DNA of 40,202 nt. Source: Pseudomonadales bacterium (GTDB lineage Bacteria; Pseudomonadota; Gammaproteobacteria; Pseudomonadales; Azotimanducaceae). The notes beneath the pieces are model-generated. The model did no database searches. It worked only from the letters and a program-made list of their open reading frames with translations, and was not told the DNA's origin. Location of the stretch: the NCBI GenBank assembly GCA_007131295.1, contig SLQW01000019.1, positions 1 to 40,202 of the forward strand, written 5' to 3'. The position numbers and the translations under genes were made by a program. Each line of letters opens with the position of its first letter. Positions within the stretch are counted from its first letter, which is position 1. This document shows, one piece after another, positions 15,460-22,835 of this stretch.

Positions 15460-15945
15460 ATGATGCGCACCTTTCGATTGGCACTGCCACTGGCATTACT
15501 CGTGTTGGCATCGATGTCGTTCGCAGACTTCAGCCGACCAACGGAAAATGTCTGGCTGGGAGGCCCACCAAGCGAGGCCGACCTCGACGCCATGGTCGAA
15601 GAGGGTCTTGGACTGGTGATCGACCTGCGCACATCCGAGGAAGGAATCGAAGAAACTGAACAGGCAGCGCGTGATCGCGGCTTGCGCTACCTGAATATTG
15701 CGGTCGGTCGCGAGCTGGCCGACGAAGACCTCGTTGCCGAGACAGGGGCGGCGCTCGAGCAAGCGCTCGCCGACGGCGAGCGGGTGCTCCTGCATTGTGC
15801 AAGTGGTAATCGCGCGGGCGAGATCTGGGCCCGCCATCGCGTACAGCAGGGCATTTCCGCGGAACGCGCTCTGGCAGAGAGCAGGGCCTCGGGTACTCGC
15901 GGCGAACGGCTCGAACAGCTCCAGGAGATCCTCGCGGCGGAATGA
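15460..15945 (+). CDS. Exported DUF442-type tyrosine-phosphatase-like protein
   Basis: 161 residues from the ATG at 15460, preceded by GGAG. Residues 1-22 (ending ASMSFA) are a Sec signal peptide, so the mature protein should be periplasmic. The rest resembles the small phosphatase-like DUF442/Blh domain: TENVWLGGPPSEADL, then VIDLRTSEE with the putative acid loop, and the active-site HCASGNRAG with C113 and R118. The Cys-Arg spacing is four residues, as in DUF442 (HCRSGTR type), rather than the five of classical tyrosine phosphatases. Activity, if any, and substrate are unknown. It converges with the RND pump gene. Confidence 0.75.
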   Translation: MMRTFRLALPLALLVLASMSFADFSRPTENVWLGGPPSEADLDAMVEEGLGLVIDLRTSEEGIEETEQAARDRGLRYLNIAVGRELADEDLVAETGAALEQALADGERVLLHCASGNRAGEIWARHRVQQGISAERALAESRASGTRGERLEQLQEILAAE

Positions 15946-15964
15946 AGTCGCGTCAGCATGGCAC

Positions 15965-18900
15965 TCACGCCGAACTTCGGCGCGCAGCGAGCATGCACAG
16001 GGCAGGGACCACGAACATCAGGATCGCAGTCCCGACGAGCACTCCGAAGCCGATGCTGACCGCCAGCGGGATGAGAAACTGAGCCTGGATCGAGCGCTCG
16101 AAGATCAGCGGCGCCACACCCAGAAAGGTCGTCAGGGCGGTCAGCAGGATGGGCCGGAAGCGGCCTAGCGCTCCCGTAAGCACCGCGTCTTCCCAGGACC
16201 GCCCACTCGCCGCCTCTTCGTTGATGAAGTCGATCATCACCAGCGAGCCATTGATGATCACACCCGCCAGACCGACGATTCCGAAAATGCTGACGACGGT
16301 GAGCGGCAGCCCAAGCAGCAGGTGACCAAACAGGGCGCCGATCAGGCCGAGCGGAATCACCGCCATGACGATTATCGGCTGCAGGTAGGAGCGAAAGGGA
16401 ACCGCGAGCAGCGCATAGATGAAGAACAGCGCCAGCGGGAACGCCAATGCCAGGGCCCCGAAGGCATCGCCCTGCTCGCGTTGCTCGCCCGCGAACTGCC
16501 AGCTCAGACCGGGCAGCTCGGCCACCAGTGCCGGCATCACCGAATCGGCCAGCCGCTCGTTGACCTGCTGACCCGTGATCCGGGCCGCGTCGACATCCGC
16601 CGAGACGGTCACCACCCGCTGGCCGTCGCGTCGCCGAATCGACGCCGGTGAGCGTGCCCATTCGATCTCTGCCACATCCGCAAGCGGCACCAGCGTACCG
16701 CCCGACGCCTTGATCCGATACTGCTCGAGCCAGCCGAGACTCGATCGCGAATCCGCATCGAGACGCAGGAGCACCCGGACCTCATCCCGTCCGCGCTGCA
16801 CCCGGAGCGCCTCGTCCCCGAACAGCGCCGCACGAACCTGACGGGCAAGATCGGTGGTCGTGAAGCCGAGCACCCGGCCGCGCTCGGTCAGCCTGAACTG
16901 CAATTCGCGCTTACCCGCATCGCGATCGTCGCGAATGCTGTGAACGCCAGCCATGCGGGTCAGGGCCGCAACCAGCTCGTCCGCAGCTCGATCACGGATG
17001 GCCGCATCTCGAGCACCGAGCTGCAGCTGAATCGGTGCACCGAGATCCACGATCCGCGAAGAGTACCGCAACCGCAGCGCCTGCACCTCGGCGGCACTTG
17101 CGTCACGCCAACGCGCCTCGAAGCGCTCGCTGCTGAACGGTCGCAGTTCCGGCTCGATCAGCTCGACGACGACGGATGCACGGTGGCCTTCGACGATTCC
17201 GGCAGGATCACCAAGGGGCGTCGGCGGAGCGAGACTGCGTCCGACGCTGTAGGCCACACCCGATACCGGCGAGCGCTCGAGCCCGAACTCTGCAGCCATG
17301 GCTTCTCCGGTCGCGGTCGCACTCTCGAGAAGAAGGCGTGCCATGTCTTCGGTCACCCGCGCCGGCGTGCCTTCCTCGAGCTCGAGTTCGGCACTTACGT
17401 AACGGCCTTCGATGAGCGGGAAGAACCCGCCGCGTATGAGTCCGTTCGTCACCAGGCCGATTGCGAGCGCCGTGGCGACGAGCGCACAGGCGAGGGTGAA
17501 GAACGGTCGCTCCATGGCCGTGGCAACCCAGCCTCGCAGCGGTCCCTCGGTGAAATTTGCGAGTGCCGCGGCGAACCTCACCCGCACACGGTCGACCCCC
17601 GCCAGCAGGGGCTGCTGCGGGCGCCGGCTCCAATCCACTCGCGACAGGTGCCAGGGCAGGATCAGGAGCGCGGCGATCAACGACATGGCGAGGACGATGA
17701 TGACGACCTGGGGAATCTCCCGGAAGAATTTTCCCACCGGCCCGGGAATGACCATCAGCGGGCTGAACGCCACCATAGTGGTCGTGACCGCAAACATGAC
17801 CGGAACGGCGATGCGGCGCGCGCCGTCGACTGCCGCCTGCTGCCGTTCGACGCCACGTTCGCCGACGCGGTAGACGTTCTCTCCTGTGACGATGGCCGCA
17901 TCGACGACGATGCCGATGGCGAGGATGAACGCGAACAGGGAAAGCTGATTGATGGACAATCCGAGCGCGCTCATGACCGCGCCGGTGGCGACGAAAGAAA
18001 CGAAAATGCTGACTGCAATGAAGAATGCGAGGCGCACGTCGAGAAAGAGGGTCAGCGCGAGCAGCACGAGAATGAGTCCGGCAGTGCCGTTCTTCAGCAG
18101 CAGCTCGAGGCGCTTTTCGAGTTCTTCGGCGTCGTTGCGCCAGACGTGGACTGCGACGCCCGCCGGCAGCTCGGGTTGCAGGACCTCGTCGAGATAGCGT
18201 TCGACTTCGGCGACGAGCGCGAGCAGCCGCTCGTCGCCGACCCGGAACACCTGCACGAAGGCCGCGGGTCGACCATCGTAGCGCGTGAGTAGATCCTCGT
18301 CGCGAAAGTCGTCCCTTACGGTGGCCAGGTCACGCAGGCGCAGCACGCCGCCATCCGCACTGTTGCGGACGACGATCTGTTCGAAGTCCTGGCGCTCGAG
18401 ATTGCGTCCGAGCGTGCGGGCGAGGATTTCGCCATCCGGAGTCACCATGCGCCCTCCAGGCAATTCCAGGCTCGCGGCCTGCACCAGCGCCGCAGCTTCA
18501 CCGAGCGACAGGTCCAGCTCCCGCAGGCGATCCGGGTGAAACTCGATGGCCACCTCGTAATCGCGCACCCCAGTGACCTGCGTCAACGAGACTGCGGGCA
18601 GCGCCGCCAAGTCCTCCTTGATGCGAAAGGCGAGCTCGCGCAAGCCGCCCTCGTCGATGTCCCCGTACACCACCAGTTCGATCACGCGCTGACGGTTGCT
18701 CAGTTCCCGAACCTCAGGCCGTTCCGCTTCTTCGGGAAAGGTCGTGATGCGCTCCACCTCGGCCCGGATCTCTTCCAGTCTTTGCCGGACGTCTTCGCCG
18801 TCGGCGAGCTCCGCCGTGACCACGGCCACGCCCTCACCCGCCACCGCGAACAGCTCCCGCACACCCTCGATCGCCCGGACGGCTTCCTCGATCGGCTGCA

Positions 18901-19093
18901 CCACTGCCGCCTCGACCTCCTCCGGTGAGGCTCCGGGGTAGCGCACTCTGACCTCGATCCGATCGAGACTGAACTCGGGGAAGATCATCTGCCCCATGGT
19001 CAAAAAGCCGACGCCGCCGGCCGCGAGCAGAGAAAGCATGAGCAGATTCGTCGCGACCCCGTTGCGGACGAACCAGCCGATGAGACCGTTCAT
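15965..19093 (-). CDS. RND-family efflux pump, inner-membrane permease
   Basis: 1042 residues, typical of AcrB-like RND transporters. TM1 is at the N-terminus, a large periplasmic porter domain follows, TM2-TM6 lie at about 335-470, a second porter domain follows, and TM8-TM12 are at the C-terminus. Proton-driven export of hydrophobic or amphiphilic compounds is the family role. In TM4 the usual GxxVDDAIVVxEN reads GIVVDAAIVTGEN: D398 is kept but the next residue is Ala instead of the second relay Asp (D408 in AcrB). TM10 has GVIINGSLVMIDF rather than the Lys-containing AcrB motif. It overlaps the adaptor gene by 4 nt (ATGA). No outer-membrane factor gene is present. Confidence 0.92.
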   Translation of the reverse strand: MNGLIGWFVRNGVATNLLMLSLLAAGGVGFLTMGQMIFPEFSLDRIEVRVRYPGASPEEVEAAVVQPIEEAVRAIEGVRELFAVAGEGVAVVTAELADGEDVRQRLEEIRAEVERITTFPEEAERPEVRELSNRQRVIELVVYGDIDEGGLRELAFRIKEDLAALPAVSLTQVTGVRDYEVAIEFHPDRLRELDLSLGEAAALVQAASLELPGGRMVTPDGEILARTLGRNLERQDFEQIVVRNSADGGVLRLRDLATVRDDFRDEDLLTRYDGRPAAFVQVFRVGDERLLALVAEVERYLDEVLQPELPAGVAVHVWRNDAEELEKRLELLLKNGTAGLILVLLALTLFLDVRLAFFIAVSIFVSFVATGAVMSALGLSINQLSLFAFILAIGIVVDAAIVTGENVYRVGERGVERQQAAVDGARRIAVPVMFAVTTTMVAFSPLMVIPGPVGKFFREIPQVVIIVLAMSLIAALLILPWHLSRVDWSRRPQQPLLAGVDRVRVRFAAALANFTEGPLRGWVATAMERPFFTLACALVATALAIGLVTNGLIRGGFFPLIEGRYVSAELELEEGTPARVTEDMARLLLESATATGEAMAAEFGLERSPVSGVAYSVGRSLAPPTPLGDPAGIVEGHRASVVVELIEPELRPFSSERFEARWRDASAAEVQALRLRYSSRIVDLGAPIQLQLGARDAAIRDRAADELVAALTRMAGVHSIRDDRDAGKRELQFRLTERGRVLGFTTTDLARQVRAALFGDEALRVQRGRDEVRVLLRLDADSRSSLGWLEQYRIKASGGTLVPLADVAEIEWARSPASIRRRDGQRVVTVSADVDAARITGQQVNERLADSVMPALVAELPGLSWQFAGEQREQGDAFGALALAFPLALFFIYALLAVPFRSYLQPIIVMAVIPLGLIGALFGHLLLGLPLTVVSIFGIVGLAGVIINGSLVMIDFINEEAASGRSWEDAVLTGALGRFRPILLTALTTFLGVAPLIFERSIQAQFLIPLAVSIGFGVLVGTAILMFVVPALCMLAARRSSA

Positions 19094-20244
19094 GGCGCGG
19101 CTTCCCGACGCTGCCGTACCTGTACCTGCATGCCCTCGGTGACCGCCGGCAGCGCCGTGGTCATCACTTCGCCCTCCTCGCCGAGCTCGTCGGAGTGAAC
19201 GAAGACGTCGTCGCCGCTGAACAGCAGCGGCTCGACCCTTGCGGACATGAGGAGCTCGTCGTCGAGCACGCGCCAGACGAGTCCCGGTTCGCGCTGCAGG
19301 GCGCTGCGCGGCAGGCGGTAGTACGCGGTTTGCGGTTCGATCCGCAGGGTCACGTTGACGAATTCACCGCGCCGAACCGGACTCGCGGCAGCCACGCGAA
19401 AGGTCAGCAGGACGGTCCGGCTGGCCTCGTCGATCGAGCGGGCGAGACGCGGCTGACTGAGTACGGCGGCGTGACCCTGTCCGACATCGAGCCCGGCACC
19501 GAGCGCCTGCCTGCGCCACGCCGCCTCCAGCATCGGCAGCTCGGCCTGGGTCAGCGGGATGCGCACTTCGCGCTCATCGACGGTGACGATATGCGCCAGG
19601 ATGGCGCCGGGCTGGGCAACGTCTCCGGGAGCCACCGCGACCTCGATCACCTCGGCCGCGAATGGCGCTTGGAGCACGCTGCGTTCGATATCCAGCGCCA
19701 CCGCAGCGAGCTGAGCGTCGACACGCTCCACCGCAGCCTCGGCAGCGGTCAGCCGCGCCCGTAGTTCGTCGAGCTGGTCGCCGGCAACGAAGTCCTGCCG
19801 GGCCAGGTCCGAGAGGCGCGAGAAACGCAATTGCAGTTGCTCGCGCTCCGCCCGTCGGGCACGCCGCTCGGCTTCGAGCTCGGCCTGCCGGACGATCAGG
19901 TGGCGGTCGTCGAGCCGCAGCAGTTCGGTACCGCGTGCGAGGCGCCCTCCGGGACGCAGATCCGGGTGCACGGACACGACCCGGCCGCTGATTTCCGACG
20001 CCAGGCGCGTCTCGTGCAGCGCGTGGATCCGGCCCAGGCGCTGGACCGCGATCGCATCCTCACTGCGCCGGTAAGGCGCCACGGCCACCAGCGGTCGGGT
20101 ATCGGGCGGTTCGACACTGACGGCTTCCGGGCTCAGCGCACGCTGCAGCGCGAAGCCCCCGAGCGCGATCACGATCAGCGCGAGCCAGGACAGGTCGCGG
20201 CGAGGCTTGCCGGGTGCGGAGCCGGGAGGAACGGAATCGGTCAT
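19090..20244 (-). CDS. RND efflux periplasmic adaptor (membrane fusion protein)
   Basis: 384 residues from the ATG at 20244, chosen because AAGGA lies 8 nt upstream; the ATG at 20253 would leave no room for a binding site. One N-terminal membrane anchor (about 19-35, LSWLALIVIALGGFALQ) is followed by the HlyD/AcrA layout. A lipoyl half-motif comes first (SEISGRVVSVHPDLRPGG), then an Arg/Glu/Ala-rich coiled-coil hairpin, the second half-motif (LQAPFAAEVIEVAVAPGD), a beta-barrel and a membrane-proximal domain. It links the pump to a TolC-like channel. First gene of the operon, divergent from the TetR gene and next to a perfect palindrome. Confidence 0.9.
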   Translation of the reverse strand: MTDSVPPGSAPGKPRRDLSWLALIVIALGGFALQRALSPEAVSVEPPDTRPLVAVAPYRRSEDAIAVQRLGRIHALHETRLASEISGRVVSVHPDLRPGGRLARGTELLRLDDRHLIVRQAELEAERRARRAEREQLQLRFSRLSDLARQDFVAGDQLDELRARLTAAEAAVERVDAQLAAVALDIERSVLQAPFAAEVIEVAVAPGDVAQPGAILAHIVTVDEREVRIPLTQAELPMLEAAWRRQALGAGLDVGQGHAAVLSQPRLARSIDEASRTVLLTFRVAAASPVRRGEFVNVTLRIEPQTAYYRLPRSALQREPGLVWRVLDDELLMSARVEPLLFSGDDVFVHSDELGEEGEVMTTALPAVTEGMQVQVRQRREAAP

Positions 20245-20255
20245 GCCAGCCATCC

Positions 20256-20281
20256 TTAATAACTGACTGGTCAGTTATTAA
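20256..20281. promoter_or_regulatory. TetR/AcrR operator palindrome
   Basis: TTAATAACTGAC-TG-GTCAGTTATTAA: perfect 12 bp arms around a two-base centre. It lies 11 nt upstream of the adaptor start (20244) and 66 nt upstream of the divergent tetR start (20348). The ACTGAC...GTCAGT core is typical of sites for TetR repressors of RND operons. Binding here would block adaptor-pump transcription and probably autoregulate tetR. Confidence 0.8.
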
Positions 20282-20347
20282 AAGCAAGAGTAAGCTGCCC
20301 TTGCGTTGCGCACAAGAGAAACCCGCACAGCCCCCGGAATTCCAGCC

Positions 20348-20968
20348 ATGGCCCGATCACATCGCCGCCGCAAGGACGCACGCCCCGGAGAAATCCTCCA
20401 AGCGGCCCTCGCCGAGTTCGCGGCGCATGGATTCGCCGCGACCCGGCTCGAGGACATAGCCAAGCGCGCAGGCATCACCAAAGGCACGATCTACCTCTAC
20501 TTCGACGATAAGGAGTCCCTGTTCCGGGCCCTGCTGCAACAAGAGGCGGGCCGTGAGTTCGACGCCCTGGACAAACTGCTCTCGGACTACACCGGTCCCG
20601 CCGAAGCGCTCCTGCGCACGCTGGTCAACGAATTCGGGCGCCGCATCCTGCAGTCGGAGTTCCGCCACCTGCTGCGCCTCTTGATCGCCGAGGGGCCGAA
20701 ATTTCCGGACCTGCTGGCATTCCACCATGCCGAGATCATCGGTCGCGGTCGGGCGCTGATCAGCCGGGTGATCCGCTATGGGATCGAACGCGGCGAGTTC
20801 CGGGACAACGGACTCGCGCAGGTTCCGCAGCTGATCGCGGCGGGGCCCATCCTGTTGATGATCTGGCAGACCCTGTTCGCGGACATCGAAACCCTCGACG
20901 CACCCCGCTACCTGGACACGCTCGCAGACACCCTGCTGCACGGCATCCTCGAGCGACCGCGAACCTGA
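20348..20968 (+). CDS. TetR/AcrR-family repressor of the RND operon
   Basis: 206 residues from the ATG at 20348; an in-frame TTG at 20306 is not preferred. The N-terminal DNA-binding domain is canonical: ILQAALAEFAAHGFAATRLE, then IAKRAGITKGTIYLYFDDKE. The C-terminal part resembles the TetR_C groups of AcrR-like efflux regulators (QSEFRHLLRLLIAEGPKFPD, a conserved turn in that subfamily). The divergent arrangement with the adaptor-pump operon and the intervening 26 bp palindrome strongly suggest that it represses the pump and is released by an efflux substrate. Confidence 0.9.
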   Translation: MARSHRRRKDARPGEILQAALAEFAAHGFAATRLEDIAKRAGITKGTIYLYFDDKESLFRALLQQEAGREFDALDKLLSDYTGPAEALLRTLVNEFGRRILQSEFRHLLRLLIAEGPKFPDLLAFHHAEIIGRGRALISRVIRYGIERGEFRDNGLAQVPQLIAAGPILLMIWQTLFADIETLDAPRYLDTLADTLLHGILERPRT

Positions 20969-20976
20969 CTCCAGCA

Positions 20977-20997
20977 AGCCGACGGCGCAGGTCGGCT
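20977..20997 (+). terminator. Possible terminator hairpin after tetR
   Basis: AGCCGAC-GGCGCAG-GTCGGCT, perfect 7 bp arms, starting 9 nt after the tetR stop. No T-run follows, so termination is uncertain. Confidence 0.35.
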
Positions 20998-21059
20998 GCC
21001 CTCACCGGTGCAGGCGCGTAGACTCGTCCGCTTCGGGGCATGTCGGGGACTTCGGACGA

Positions 21060-21758
21060 ATGGACGCGGACGCGGGCAGCTGCCTCAATTGCGGAACGCC
21101 ACTTCAGGGCCCCCACTGTCACGCCTGCGGTCAGCCCGTGAAGGGTCTGGTCCGGCCGCAGAAGAACATCGTTCACGACTTTCTCGACACGGTCTTCGAG
21201 TACGACTCGCGCATCTGGCGCACGCTGGTGCCGCTCTATCTGCTGCCCGGCAAGACTACTCGCGATTACCTCGCCGGGCGGCGCATGCGTTTCGTCCTGA
21301 CCTTTCGCCTGTTCTTCGTCCTCACCGTAGTGACCTTCCTCGTGCTGCAGTGGCGTCTCGGCGACACGTCGCTCGATTTCGGCGGCGGCGGGGCCATCGA
21401 CCGCGCAGAGAGCGTGGCGGAACTCGACGCGACGCTCGCGGAGTTGCGGGAGCAGTTCGCCGAAACACGCCGGGAACTCGAGGCCGATCCCCAGCGGGTC
21501 TACGGGCTCAGCGGGGTGATCGCTGCCGAGCGCGCAGTGGTCGCCCTGCATGCGCACAGCTTTCTCGGCATGGCGGTGCTCATGGCCCTCGCCCTGGGCG
21601 GGCTGCAGCAGTGGCTGGCGAACGGCGGCGGTTTCCTGGCGGGCACCTTCGCGCGGCTCGCAGCCGCCGCCTGGTGGTGGATCCCGATCTACCTGTACGT
21701 CATGCAGCGAAGAGTCTACGCGCAGGGCTGGGCACTCACTGCGGTCAAGTTTTTCTGA
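21060..21758 (+). CDS. DUF3667 membrane protein with N-terminal zinc ribbon, 3' frameshift
   Basis: 232 residues as read. Residues 8-25 form a zinc ribbon with two Cys pairs (CLNCG and CHACGQ). IVHDFLDTVFEYDSRIWRTL and LLPGKTTRDYLAGRRMRFV then match the start of DUF3667 proteins. At least three membrane helices follow (about 80-100, 165-190, 200-220). The frame stops after TAVKFF, where a run of five T (21750-21754) precedes CTGATC. One extra T would continue in the other frame as FLIGLTYAIMLILATVIAVI to a stop at 21830-21832, supplying a final membrane helix. So the gene appears to have a one-base deletion, or the base was missed in sequencing. Function unknown. Confidence 0.75.
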   Translation: MDADAGSCLNCGTPLQGPHCHACGQPVKGLVRPQKNIVHDFLDTVFEYDSRIWRTLVPLYLLPGKTTRDYLAGRRMRFVLTFRLFFVLTVVTFLVLQWRLGDTSLDFGGGGAIDRAESVAELDATLAELREQFAETRRELEADPQRVYGLSGVIAAERAVVALHAHSFLGMAVLMALALGGLQQWLANGGGFLAGTFARLAAAAWWWIPIYLYVMQRRVYAQGWALTAVKFF

Positions 21759-21833
21759 TCGGTTTGACCTACGCCATCATGCTCATCCTGGCGACGGTCA
21801 TCGCGGTGATCATGAGCGTTATCACCGCCTGAG

Positions 21834-22835
21834 TCAGCGGCGACACTCAAGTTCGCGCATGGCCTCTTCGGGCTCTAACAGGCCGTCACCGCCCGCACCC
21901 GTGATCCAGTCCAGCAGGTCCGCACGCGTGGTCGCCGCACCGCTGTAACGTGTAAGCATGTGAAAACCGTCGGGATAGTGCCGCACGCGCCAGTCTCCGC
22001 GCTCGTCACTGTCACCGAGGGAACCGAGGAGTTTGCAGATGGCCTGCCCGGGAACGAGATCATCACGACTGCCATAGAGTAAGAGGACCTCTCCCGTCAC
22101 CGCGGGCGCCGCGACGAGCGCCGCATGCATCAGCTCGGCCAGACCGGCCACCGCCTCCACCCGCGGATGATCGAGGACCAGGGGATCGTCGCGTAGCGCC
22201 GCCATGACCTCTTCCTGGTCCGAAGGCCTGTAGCCCAAGGCCTGGCCGAGTTCCACCGACAGCGGTAGTCCGGGCACCAGCCGTTCCGCCAGCCAGAGCG
22301 CGACGCGCTGGTGGCCTGGCATGACGGTCTCCCCCACCACCGCAGGGGCCAGCAGCAGGGTACCGGCGAGCTCGGGCGGATGCTCGTCCGCCATCAACAG
22401 CATCGCGACGGCGCCGCCCATGCTCTTGCCGAGCAGATAGAGCGGAATGTGCGGGTAGCGCGTCCGGAGCAGGTCCAGCGCGAGGCGCGCATCGCCTGCG
22501 AGGACGTCCTTGCCCGGCCACAGTCCGGCGTGCTCCGATTCACCGAACCCACGCTGGTCGAACGCATATAGCGCTACCCCTGCGTCGGTAAAGGCCTCGG
22601 CAATCGCCGCGAAGCTGCCGCCGTGATCGTTGAAACCGTGCAGTGCCAGGACCACTGCACGAGGGTCCGCATCAGGCGCCCAGACATGCAGGCGCAGCTG
22701 GACATCGTCCGCCGTGACGAACGCGTCGGCAGCCATCGCGCCTGGGCCCTGCGCCGCGCCCACCGGCATGGGCACGCTGCGACACGCCACCAGGAACACG
22801 AGCAGGCCGAGACCGAATAAGCGTCGCATCGTCAT
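21834..22835 (-). CDS. Lipoprotein alpha/beta hydrolase (monoacylglycerol lipase-like)
   Basis: 333 residues. A lipoprotein signal peptide ends LVAC (C18), so the enzyme is probably membrane-tethered in the periplasm or at the outer membrane. The serine hydrolase fold shows LALHGFNDHGGSF (oxyanion region), AFDQRGFGESEH, nucleophile elbow GKSMGG (S138), the acid at D258/D259 (GSRDDLVP) and H292 (DGFHML). These match the serine aminopeptidase S33/monoglyceride lipase group. The likely role is hydrolysis of mono- or short acylglycerols; the exact ester is unknown. Its start overlaps the antiporter stop (ATGA), making it the second gene of that operon. Confidence 0.85.
   Translation of the reverse strand: MTMRRLFGLGLLVFLVACRSVPMPVGAAQGPGAMAADAFVTADDVQLRLHVWAPDADPRAVVLALHGFNDHGGSFAAIAEAFTDAGVALYAFDQRGFGESEHAGLWPGKDVLAGDARLALDLLRTRYPHIPLYLLGKSMGGAVAMLLMADEHPPELAGTLLLAPAVVGETVMPGHQRVALWLAERLVPGLPLSVELGQALGYRPSDQEEVMAALRDDPLVLDHPRVEAVAGLAELMHAALVAAPAVTGEVLLLYGSRDDLVPGQAICKLLGSLGDSDERGDWRVRHYPDGFHMLTRYSGAATTRADLLDWITGAGGDGLLEPEEAMRELECRR

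Noticed and set aside
16940-18292. 450-codon plus-strand frame opposite the first RND pump
   Set aside because: Shadow of the pump gene, rich in Arg, Asp and Glu without any recognisable fold.
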